Shown here piece by piece: positions 30,147 to 36,613 of a DNA stretch of 36,613 nt. Source of the DNA: a virus. Location of the stretch: IMG/VR virus record IMGVR_UViG_3300009529_000005, positions 1 to 36,613 of that record; one strand, 5' to 3'. Each line of letters starts with the position of its first letter. The first letter of the stretch is position 1. The position numbers and the translations under genes are program-made. The notes beneath the pieces were generated by a model. That model saw only the letters and a list, made by a program, of their open reading frames with translations. It was not told the origin of the DNA and made no database searches.

Positions 30147-33100
30147 ACTATGAAAGCAGGCGAGTTCTAAATTCATTTGTTCCAAGAGAATATCAAAAAC
30201 CTTTATGCGATGCTTTAGAGAACAAAGGATACAAAAAGATAGTTGCAATTTGGCCTCGAAGATGTCTTGCAGTTGATACAGATATATTAATGGAAAATGG
30301 ATCTGTTAAAAAGATACAAGATGTAAAGACAGGAGATAGAATCCTTTCTTTTAATGGTAAAAAGATTTCTGTAGATACAGTAAAAGATTGCTGGAAAACA
30401 GGAAAAAAGAAAACATTTTCTTTAAAGTCATCTTCTTTTTTGCCTATAGAAACAACCGAAGATCATTTGTTCGCCGTTAAATATAAAAACTCAATCGGTT
30501 GGAAAAAAGCATGTAATTTATCAAATCAAAATAAAATTTATCAATATGCCGGCATTCCTGGAAATATTAATTGCACGCTAAAGGCAGAATTATTAGGACT
30601 ATTAACTCATAACGGATATATATCTGGATACCAACAACCAATATTTACCAATGTAAATATTGATATATTAAAAAGAGCAGAATTTTTAATTAAAAAAGTC
30701 TTTAATTATGATGTTATATGGCGTAAGAAAGGAAATGGATTTGATCTTGGTATATCTAACGGAACTAAAGGTGGTGGATATACAAAAAACAAAGTAAAAG
30801 AATTTTTTAGAAACGTTGGACTGGATGTTCCTAAATCAAAAAAAAGAATACATCCTGAAGTTTTTAACTATGACGAAGAGTCAATATTAAGATATTTAGC
30901 AGGTGTAATATCAGCAGATGGTTCAATACACACTCATAAAAAAGATAGAAAATTTAATGATATAAATGGCAGAGAAAGAAACATTCTTGCTTCATCTGAA
31001 ATAACAATTCATTGTGGCCTTAGTAAACAACTGGCTTACGATACTTACTGGTTATTGCGTAAAATTGGAATTATTTCTCAGGAACTAAAACTTGAAAGAA
31101 ACTCAAATTGGAAAGTTAGAATAAGTCAAGGTCCGCAAATATTTAAACTTTTATCGAATGGAAGAATTTACGGTAAAGAAACAAAACAACAAGAAGCGTT
31201 ATTAAATAGCAAAAGATTTAATAAGAAACGTACCATTGAAGCAGGTTGTTACAATAGCGCTGCAATAAAAAAATATAATCATACATTTACTGAAACATAC
31301 GATATCGAAACAAAAAGTAACCATAACTTTTTTGCAAACGGTTATCTTGTTCATAACTCAGGTAAAGATATTACAGTGTGGAACTTATGCGTACGACAAT
31401 GTATCAAAAAGGTCTGCATTGTATATTATATATTCCCAACTTATGCACAGGCTAAGAAAGTAATATGGGATTCTATAACAAATGACGGCAAAACATTCCA
31501 TGACTTTATACCTGATGAACTCATAAAATCTAAAAATTCTCAAGAGCTTAAGATTACATTTACAAATGGTTCTATTCTTCAGCTTATTGGTTCAGAAAAT
31601 TACAATTCACTTGTTGGAACCAACCCTTACGGCTGTGTTTTCAGTGAGTATGCAATACAAGATCCACGTGCATATCAATTTCTCAGACCCATTCTTTCGG
31701 CGAACGATGGGTGGTGTATTTTTGTGAGCACGCCCCGCGGCCGCAACTCATTCTATGAACTCTACCAGATAGCTTTGAATCATCCAGACTGGTTTGCACA
31801 TAAACTAACACTCAATGATACAAAACATATTCCACTTATAGAGATAGAACGTGAAAGAGCTGAAGGCCTTATGTCTGAAGACCTTATCCAGCAAGAATTT
31901 TATACATCTTTCTCTTTAGGGGTAGAGGGAGCTTATTACACCAAATACTTAGACAAAATGAGACTTAATAATCAAATAGGCCAAGTGCCATACGAACCAG
32001 GGTTCAAGGTGCATACAGCGTGGGATCTTGGAGTAAGAGATTCAACAACAATTATATTTTTTCAAACTGTAGGTCAAACTATCCGCATAATAGATTGTTA
32101 TGAAAAATCAAAAGAAGGTCTTGAACACTACGCAAAAATATTAAACCAAAAAGATTACATTTATGGGAAACACATTGCTCCTCATGATATTGGAGTAAAA
32201 GAATTTGGCTCAGGAATGACGCGTCTTGAAAAAGCAAAGCAACTTGGTATACAGTTTACAATTGCTCCAAGTATTTCTATTGAAGATGGTATTGAATCAG
32301 TACGTTCAACGCTGCCAAAAATGTGGATAGACGAGCAAAAATGTGAAAAACTCCTCAAGTCTCTCAATAACTATAGACAAGAGTTTGATAATAAAAAAAG
32401 AGTGTATAAGCCACGACCTTTGCATGACTGGTCAAGTCATTTTTGTTTTGATGGAAATATGAACGTAACTACACCAGATGGAAATATAAAAATAAAAAAC
32501 ATAAAAGAAGGTCAATATATTTTAACACCACTTGGAAAAAGAAAGGTTTTAAAAGTACATAAAAAATTAACAAATGAGATGTGCAATATTAATAATAATA
32601 TAATATGTACTCCAGATCATAATATCTTTACGCAAGACTTATTGACTTCTGCAGATTCTTTGAGCTATAACGACACTTTAGAGCCTTATAGCAAAATTAG
32701 GAGTTTTTTATGGAAAAAGATATTTGGATATTATATAGGGGAACGAGGTATAAAAGGATTTAAGAAGACTATCTTATCTCTGAAGATGAAAAACAAGTCA
32801 TGCTTAATGGATACATTTATAGATGGAATGCGTCAAAATATTATATGGGATGATCAGGAAGAAAAGATAATGGAACATCATATACCGGAAAAAGTGGACA
32901 TACAACACATTTTGAAAAAAGGATTTATACTATTTGCAGTAAAGAGTTTGAGTGTGATAAATATGCTATCAAAAAAACATGTGGTAAAGAGTGTGGAATT
33001 ATACAATCTAGATACACCAAAAGAGGTATACGATTTAACAGTTGAGCATGATAACTGTTATTACATCAATGGTTATTTGGTCTCAAACTGTGACGCTATG

Positions 33101-33220
33101 AGATATCTCTCGATTTCACTACCTAGTACAAAAGATGGATTATCGGCAACTGACCTTGATCGCATTCGTAATGAAGCTATTTATGGAGTAGAAAGTAATT
33201 TACCTCCATTTTTTAGGTAA
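30143..33220 (+). CDS. terL: Terminase large subunit precursor interrupted by two inteins
   Basis: A 1025-residue precursor. Removal of residues 41-405 and 768-982 leaves a 445-residue terminase, a normal size. Exteins join as IWPRR+SGKD (Walker A of the ATPase) and DWSSHF+CDAMRYL (third acidic motif of the RNase H-like nuclease). Other motifs visible are CVFSEYA (Walker B region, about residue 496), FVSTPRGRN (coupling motif, about 526), TAWDLGVRDS (nuclease Asp 1, about 628) and APHDIGVKEF (nuclease Asp 2, about 680). It cuts and pumps DNA into the procapsid. Activity should be absent until both inteins splice. ATGA overlap with the gene upstream. Confidence 0.9.
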   Translation: MNYESRRVLNSFVPREYQKPLCDALENKGYKKIVAIWPRRCLAVDTDILMENGSVKKIQDVKTGDRILSFNGKKISVDTVKDCWKTGKKKTFSLKSSSFLPIETTEDHLFAVKYKNSIGWKKACNLSNQNKIYQYAGIPGNINCTLKAELLGLLTHNGYISGYQQPIFTNVNIDILKRAEFLIKKVFNYDVIWRKKGNGFDLGISNGTKGGGYTKNKVKEFFRNVGLDVPKSKKRIHPEVFNYDEESILRYLAGVISADGSIHTHKKDRKFNDINGRERNILASSEITIHCGLSKQLAYDTYWLLRKIGIISQELKLERNSNWKVRISQGPQIFKLLSNGRIYGKETKQQEALLNSKRFNKKRTIEAGCYNSAAIKKYNHTFTETYDIETKSNHNFFANGYLVHNSGKDITVWNLCVRQCIKKVCIVYYIFPTYAQAKKVIWDSITNDGKTFHDFIPDELIKSKNSQELKITFTNGSILQLIGSENYNSLVGTNPYGCVFSEYAIQDPRAYQFLRPILSANDGWCIFVSTPRGRNSFYELYQIALNHPDWFAHKLTLNDTKHIPLIEIERERAEGLMSEDLIQQEFYTSFSLGVEGAYYTKYLDKMRLNNQIGQVPYEPGFKVHTAWDLGVRDSTTIIFFQTVGQTIRIIDCYEKSKEGLEHYAKILNQKDYIYGKHIAPHDIGVKEFGSGMTRLEKAKQLGIQFTIAPSISIEDGIESVRSTLPKMWIDEQKCEKLLKSLNNYRQEFDNKKRVYKPRPLHDWSSHFCFDGNMNVTTPDGNIKIKNIKEGQYILTPLGKRKVLKVHKKLTNEMCNINNNIICTPDHNIFTQDLLTSADSLSYNDTLEPYSKIRSFLWKKIFGYYIGERGIKGFKKTILSLKMKNKSCLMDTFIDGMRQNIIWDDQEEKIMEHHIPEKVDIQHILKKGFILFAVKSLSVINMLSKKHVVKSVELYNLDTPKEVYDLTVEHDNCYYINGYLVSNCDAMRYLSISLPSTKDGLSATDLDRIRNEAIYGVESNLPPFFR
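30263..31357 (+). mobile_element. Intein 1 with LAGLIDADG endonuclease, in the terminase Walker A motif
   Basis: The intein covers precursor residues 41-405 (365 aa). Block A begins CLAVDTDILMENGSVKKI (Cys1). Block B has TTEDH at about 105. Two LAGLIDADG segments are AELLGLLTHNGYISG (about 147) and YLAGVISADGSIH (about 251). It ends YDIETKSNHNFFANGYLVHN with the final His-Asn, followed by Ser406 as the +1 nucleophile. All residues needed for splicing are present. In the first LAGLIDADG motif the catalytic Asp appears replaced by Asn (THNG), so cleavage may be impaired. Confidence 0.88.
32444..33088 (+). mobile_element. Intein 2 in the terminase nuclease active site
   Basis: The intein covers residues 768-982 (215 aa). 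It starts CFDGNMNVTTPDGNIKIKNI (Cys1) and has a block B-like CTPDHN at about 820. It ends with a block F/G of KEVYDLTVEHDNCYYINGYL and VSN, followed by Cys983 as +1 residue. The penultimate residue is Ser instead of the common His. No LAGLIDADG motif is present in frame. The 100 codons between the splicing blocks do not look like an intein domain, and in another frame hold an HNH-type relic. Confidence 0.85.
32710..33045 (+). pseudogene. Out-of-frame relic of a zinc-finger homing endonuclease within intein 2
   Basis: Two bases out of the terminase frame, this stretch reads MEKDIWILYRGTRYKRI-stop-EDYLISEDEKQVMLNGYIY...-stop-...EKRIYTICSKEFECDKY then AIKKTCGKECG. Stops are at 32761 and 32851. 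The last segment aligns with the zinc finger of this phage's own HNH protein at 14509 (ICGKDF...KFDIAKTCSRKC) and with CSKEF...C of the 10931 protein. I infer an endonuclease once in this position that was shifted out of frame while the intein frame stayed open for splicing. A chance match cannot be excluded. Confidence 0.45.
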
Positions 33221-33301
33221 GAATATTAGATCCTTGCTATACTAATTTAGTAAAATTAAAATAATAAGATCTTTTCTTCGCTGGGCGTCTAACATCTCCT
33301 T

Positions 33302-33313
33302 AAGACTAGTCTC
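33302..33313 (+). repeat. Palindromic unit AAGAC-TA-GTCTC
   Basis: One outer mismatch. It lies in the 158-nt gap between terminase and portal. That gap also holds the dyad GCCTA-TG-TAGGC (about 33343) and no clear promoter. Confidence 0.68.
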
Positions 33314-33378
33314 TTTGGTCAAGGCGCCTAGTAAAATAAAAGCCTATGTAGGCAAAAAGGATAAAGAGGGTAAAAAAT

Positions 33379-35418
33379 ATGGCATTGTTTAAAGCTGACC
33401 CACAGTATTATTCTGACAACAACAAGGCAATTTTAAACAAGATGAATCAGTTCTATGCTGATAGCATTACGATTAACCAATCTTTCTGGATGGAAGCAGA
33501 TACAGATACAAGATTTGAAGCTGGTGATCAAACACTTTGGAATGATATTTACGGTAATTTACCACTTTCTCAACGAAAACAATTCAACTTCAATAGAATA
33601 AAAAGAGTTGTAAATATGGTTGCTGGTCATCAACGACGCAATAGAAAGTCAACAATCATAACACCAGTTGAAAACTCAGACGATCAATCAGCAGATCAAT
33701 TTACTAAAATAATTTATTGGATCAATCAGCAAGAAGGAATGTTACATACTATTTCAGACGCTTTTGAAGGTGCTCTTGTTACTGGTCTTAACCTTTTACA
33801 GGTTTGGATGGATTATAGATCTGATCCAATATCAGGTGATATTAAAATAGATAACTGTAGTTACAATAGTTTTTTAATGGATCCATATTTTAAGAAACAA
33901 GATCTCTCAGACTGTAACGCAATTTGGAAGCGTTCATATTTAACTCCAAGAGAATGTATATCACTTCTTCCAGAGAGAGAAGAAGATATATCTTTGATGA
34001 AAGGGAGAGATAACCAAGATGGAAAGTTTGAGTTTTTACCAGAAAGCAGTAATTCTGGTCCTAAAAATCTTCTCACCTATGACGAATTTTATTATAAAGA
34101 CTACCGTAAACAACAAATGCTTGTTGATACGCAAACTGGTGAGGCGATGGAATGGAAAACAGAAAAAAACGAATCGTTGGCAGAGTTTTTGCGAATATAT
34201 CCGCAAGTCATTCTTATAGAACAAGAAGTACCAACAGTTAAAGTAGCAATAGTTGTGCAAAATGTTGTCATGTATGATGGTCCTAATCCAATGGGTATAG
34301 ACTCATATCCTTTTGTTCCTGTGTTCGGATACTTTAGACCAAATATGCCTCATTTTGATAAACGAATACAAGGAATGGTACGTGGATTGCGTGATGCACA
34401 GTTCCTTTATAATAGAAGAAAAGTAATAGAATTAGATATTCTTGAAAGTCAAATAAATTCTGGATGGAAATATAAAGAAAATTCATTAGTTAATCCAAAA
34501 GATGCTTTTCTTTCTGGTCAAGGAAGAGGCCTTGCAATAAAAGCAGATGCCAATATGTCTGACGTTGAACAAATTATGCCACCACAAGTTCCTACTTCAA
34601 TGATTCAACTTTCAGAAATTCTTGCAAAAGAAGTTCAAGAAATATCAGGTGTTAATGAAGAACTTCTTGGTTCAGCAATGGATGATAAAGCTGGAGTCCT
34701 TGCAATGCTTCGCCAAGGAGCAGGTCTTACAACCCTTCAAGGTCTATTTGATAATTTAGATTACTCTCAGAAGTTACTGGGACGTATAGTATTAGACCTT
34801 ATACAAACAAATTTCACTCCTGGCAAAGTAAAAAGAATAATAGAGCAAGAACCATCTCCACAATTTTATCATAAAGCATTCGGTAAATATGACGCTGCTG
34901 TAGAAGACGGATTAAATACAACAACACAAAGACAAATGCAATACGCTCAATTATTACAATTAAAAGAAATTGGCATTCCGATTCCTGATGATGTTATTAT
35001 TGAAGCAGCAACTATACAAAATAAAAAAGAACTTATAGAATCTATCGAGCAAGAAAAACAAGCAGCACAACAAATGCAGGAACTACAACTTAAAACAGCA
35101 CTACAAGAACAAGAAGCCCGTACTAATCTTGCCAATGCAAGAGCAACTGCCGATGAAGGCCTTGGACTTGAAAGACTTAGCAGAATCAAAGAAAACCAAG
35201 CGCTTGCAGTTGAACGTAGAGCAGAAGCAACTAAAGATAGAGCAATTGCATTATTAGATATTGTGAAAGCAATTAAAGAAATGGACTCAATGGATATTGC
35301 ACAAATTGAACAGATGATAAGAGTTTCACAATCTCTTAAAGAAGAAAATAAAGTTGTTGACCAAGAGCCAGGATTAAATGAAAAAATTGGAGAGATGCAG
35401 TCGAAAATTATTAAATAG
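33379..35418 (+). CDS. Portal protein, P22-like
   Basis: A 679-residue protein, close to P22-type portals in length. The N-terminal region with FNFNRIKRVVNMVAGHQRRN followed by RKSTIITPVENSDDQSAD is diagnostic of this family. The C-terminus (about residues 540-640) is a long Gln/Glu/Ala-rich helix (EQEKQAAQQMQELQLKTALQ) that would form the barrel. It makes the dodecameric ring at one capsid vertex through which DNA enters and leaves, docking the terminase encoded just upstream. GAGGG precedes the ATG. Confidence 0.88.
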   Translation: MALFKADPQYYSDNNKAILNKMNQFYADSITINQSFWMEADTDTRFEAGDQTLWNDIYGNLPLSQRKQFNFNRIKRVVNMVAGHQRRNRKSTIITPVENSDDQSADQFTKIIYWINQQEGMLHTISDAFEGALVTGLNLLQVWMDYRSDPISGDIKIDNCSYNSFLMDPYFKKQDLSDCNAIWKRSYLTPRECISLLPEREEDISLMKGRDNQDGKFEFLPESSNSGPKNLLTYDEFYYKDYRKQQMLVDTQTGEAMEWKTEKNESLAEFLRIYPQVILIEQEVPTVKVAIVVQNVVMYDGPNPMGIDSYPFVPVFGYFRPNMPHFDKRIQGMVRGLRDAQFLYNRRKVIELDILESQINSGWKYKENSLVNPKDAFLSGQGRGLAIKADANMSDVEQIMPPQVPTSMIQLSEILAKEVQEISGVNEELLGSAMDDKAGVLAMLRQGAGLTTLQGLFDNLDYSQKLLGRIVLDLIQTNFTPGKVKRIIEQEPSPQFYHKAFGKYDAAVEDGLNTTTQRQMQYAQLLQLKEIGIPIPDDVIIEAATIQNKKELIESIEQEKQAAQQMQELQLKTALQEQEARTNLANARATADEGLGLERLSRIKENQALAVERRAEATKDRAIALLDIVKAIKEMDSMDIAQIEQMIRVSQSLKEENKVVDQEPGLNEKIGEMQSKIIK

Positions 35419-35458
35419 ACAATCTACATTCCTTTTTTATGGAGGAATTTTGAAGAGA

Positions 35459-35487
35459 CTCTAGCCAATGGTTGGATAGAGGTTTTT
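35459..35487 (+). terminator. Probable terminator after portal gene
   Basis: CTCTA-G-CCAA and TTGG-A-TAGAG form a 9-bp stem with one mismatch and a 3-nt loop, followed by GTTTTT. It lies 41 nt after the portal stop. Confidence 0.5.
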
Positions 35488-35503
35488 AACCTTGCATCTC
35501 AAC

Positions 35504-35530
35504 GAGACCAGTCTCAACGAGACCAGTCTA
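35504..35530 (+). repeat. Two tandem palindromic units, GAGAC-CA-GTCTC and GAGAC-CA-GTCTA
   Basis: They start at 35504 and 35519, 15 nt apart, with AAC linkers. In one rightward frame they read NETSLNETSLE. The only start for that frame is a TTG at 35491 with a distant ribosome site, so I treat them as noncoding here. Confidence 0.82.
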
Positions 35531-35562
35531 GAAGATGCAGTTTCCGTGAAAGGACCAATAAA

Positions 35563-35778
35563 ATGGCAAAAAAAAGATACTATGATGGAAAAGACGGCAT
35601 GATCAAGAAAGATATGAATGCTCAAGCAAATATGCCTCAACAATCTATCATGAAACCTTACCCAAAATCACCAGGATATCTTCCAGAAAACTTAAATGAT
35701 GGGTTAAGCGGCATAGATAGCGATATGAAGTTCGATAACGCTAAAAAAATGGGTAACCTAAAACCAGAAAAGTTCTAA
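35563..35778 (+). CDS. Small basic hypothetical protein downstream of portal
   Basis: A 71-residue protein (MAKKRYYDGKDGMIKKDMNA and so on, ending MGNLKPEKF), Lys/Asp/Met-rich and probably disordered. AAAGGA precedes the ATG. Small proteins of this look occur next to portal genes in other podoviruses. Function unknown. Confidence 0.62.
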   Translation: MAKKRYYDGKDGMIKKDMNAQANMPQQSIMKPYPKSPGYLPENLNDGLSGIDSDMKFDNAKKMGNLKPEKF

Positions 35779-35779
35779 A

Positions 35780-35899
35780 ATGCCTGTAATGCCTAGAACC
35801 AATAAAAAAGCTAGTAATATTGTCTATTCTATTCTAGGAACACCTAGTAATATGCAAAAAAAGAGAAACAAAAAGAATAAAAAGACAAGTCAAGAATAG
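35780..35899 (+). CDS. Very small basic protein
   Basis: A 39-residue frame, MPVMPRTNKKASNIVYSILG followed by a Lys/Asn-rich tail ending TSQE. Its ATG follows the previous stop by one base (TAAAATG), consistent with reinitiation. It lacks its own strong ribosome site. The strongly basic tail suggests DNA or RNA contact. Coding status is likely but not certain. Confidence 0.5.
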   Translation: MPVMPRTNKKASNIVYSILGTPSNMQKKRNKKNKKTSQE

Positions 35900-35932
35900 A
35901 CTATCTATTTGATATTTTCATAAACTGCTTTG

Positions 35933-35975
35933 ACGGGAGGTAAGTTTTTTTAAATTTCTTGCCTCCCGTTTATTT
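35933..35975 (+). terminator. Rho-independent terminator
   Basis: ACGGGAGGTAAG (35933-35944) pairs with CTTGCCTCCCGT (35958-35969, one G-U pair) around a T/A-rich loop and is followed by TTATTTTT. It ends the portal transcript before the lipoprotein pair. Confidence 0.78.
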
Positions 35976-35991
35976 TTAAAAGGAATATGAT

Positions 35992-36267
35992 ATGAAAAAG
36001 ATATATATTGCAGCATGTATATTGTCTTTATTTTTTTTTATAGGATGTAATAAAACCGATACATTTAATATTATCCATAAAATATTACATATATATCCTA
36101 ATGTAGAAAATGACGACACTGGTGTAGATGATAAATCAAAAGAAACTGACATGGATATTATAGAAGACATTATAGAGGATACATTTGATATTGTTGAAGA
36201 CGTTACTTTGAATTTATTAACAAAAAACAACGAGGGAAAAGATGAAAAAGAAGATAAACAAATATAA
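35992..36267 (+). CDS. Lipoprotein with acidic coiled tail
   Basis: A 91-residue protein starting MKKIYIAACILSLFFFIGCN, with a lipobox ending at Cys19. The mature part is very acidic (DMDIIEDIIEDTFDIVEDVT) and amphipathic. The unit GACACTGGTGTA at 36115 is translated as DTGV in a hinge. AAAGGAA precedes the ATG. It overlaps the next lipoprotein gene by 26 bases, so the two may act together in the envelope. Confidence 0.68.
   Translation: MKKIYIAACILSLFFFIGCNKTDTFNIIHKILHIYPNVENDDTGVDDKSKETDMDIIEDIIEDTFDIVEDVTLNLLTKNNEGKDEKEDKQI
36115..36126 (+). repeat. Palindromic unit GACAC-TG-GTGTA
   Basis: One outer mismatch. It lies inside the lipoprotein gene and is read as D-T-G-V. Confidence 0.6.
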
Positions 36268-36469
36268 TGTAATAGCTTTTGTTGCTATATCTACAGGAGC
36301 TATTTTATTTTTCGGTGGTTGTTCTAAAAATCAAGATGTAAAAATTGTTCACAATTATTTTGATAAGACTCCTGTTTTTAGCGAACAAAAGAAACAGGCT
36401 GCGCTAGACGTTTATACATATAAGCTTTTTAAAGGTTCAGACAATGCGATTGTGTATAAACGGGTTTAA
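36242..36469 (+). CDS. Small lipoprotein
   Basis: A 75-residue protein. MKKKINKYNVIAFVAISTGA leads to ILFFGGC, a good lipobox with Cys27. A 48-residue mature domain follows (SKNQDVKIVHNYFDKTPVFS and so on). GAGGG precedes the ATG inside the previous gene. With the upstream gene it forms an overlapping lipoprotein pair, an arrangement that recalls nested lysis accessory genes, although neither has a transmembrane partner here. Confidence 0.68.
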   Translation: MKKKINKYNVIAFVAISTGAILFFGGCSKNQDVKIVHNYFDKTPVFSEQKKQAALDVYTYKLFKGSDNAIVYKRV

Positions 36470-36484
36470 TGGTTGGACTTTAAA

Positions 36485-36613
36485 ATGAATATTAAAACAA
36501 AAGATATTCAATTTATAACTAATACATTATTGGATGAAATCAAAGAAGATTTAGATTTTAATTTTACCACTTTCTGGAATATTCCTTTTGAAGAAGGTCA
36601 ATCATTATACAAG
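36485..36613 (+). CDS. 5' part of the gene that continues at base 1
   Basis: The ATG at 36485 begins a frame that reads MNIKTKDIQFITNTL and continues in phase through the repeated 123 bases to the stop at 280-282. The total is 95 residues. The ribosome site (GGTTGGAC) is weak. Confidence 0.7.
   Translation, partial: MNIKTKDIQFITNTLLDEIKEDLDFNFTTFWNIPFEEGQSLYK
36491..36613. repeat. Terminal direct repeat, copy 2
   Basis: Identical to bases 1-123. See the first copy for interpretation. Confidence 0.95.

Noticed and set aside
31631-31651. Terminase Walker B reads FSEYA instead of FDE
   Set aside because: Variants with Ser-Glu in this place occur in phage terminases as far as I recall, so I do not claim a defect.
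35491-35610. ORF with NETSLNETSL translated from the units before 35563
   Set aside because: It needs a TTG start with a distant ribosome site and overlaps a well-supported gene in another frame.
1-36613. CRISPR array or tRNA genes
   Set aside because: The 15-nt units have no unique spacers and are palindromes at scattered loci. I saw no cloverleaf with a TTC-containing T arm.

Overview
The window is one complete circular (or circularly permuted) genome of a short-tailed, P22-like phage, AT-rich and densely packed. Bases 1-123 recur exactly at 36491-36613, so the unique length is 36,490 bp and the first gene really starts at 36485 and runs through the junction. UGA is a normal stop and Shine-Dalgarno sites are clear. 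Four short lipoprotein-like products suggest a Gram-negative-type (diderm) host. I cannot name the host. There is no integrase, polymerase, tRNA gene or CRISPR array that I can see, and no endolysin I recognise.

Layout. (1) 29372-10926, through the junction, is the packaging and virion block: small and large terminase, P22-type portal, small unknowns and lipoproteins, scaffold, N4-gp56-type major capsid protein, head-tail and tail proteins, and probable internal proteins. (2) 10931-12455 is a leftward island: an HNH endonuclease, a 49-residue membrane protein, a lipoprotein and a ribbon-helix-helix protein. (3) 12620-24846, a third of the genome, holds modular tail-fibre/adhesin genes built from shuffled domains, including two seven-bladed beta-propellers, with two more HNH endonucleases inserted. 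(4) 24970-29403 is control and replication/recombination: a membrane protein, an ERF annealing protein, a MerR-like HTH protein from a divergent promoter, a winged-helix replication-type protein and a RusA resolvase.

The genome carries many selfish elements. The capsid gene is split by a 242-nt ORF-less group I intron. The terminase contains two inteins, one in the Walker A loop and one in the third acidic motif of the nuclease. Three free-standing HNH genes are present, and intein 2 hides an out-of-frame relic that looks like a fourth.

The most unusual signal is a dispersed family of 12-bp palindromes, GANAC-NN-GTNTC. I count about 25 copies or half copies at 16 loci. They recur on a 15-nt period when in tandem, and the arms covary (GACAC/GTGTC, GAGAC/GTCTC, GATAC/GTATC, GAAAC/GTTTC). 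They sit mostly at gene boundaries. Where they fall inside genes they are usually translated as x-Thr-Ser-(Val/Leu/Ile)-x pentapeptides, including in a scaffold, a lipoprotein and two small membrane proteins. I know of no described system that matches this.
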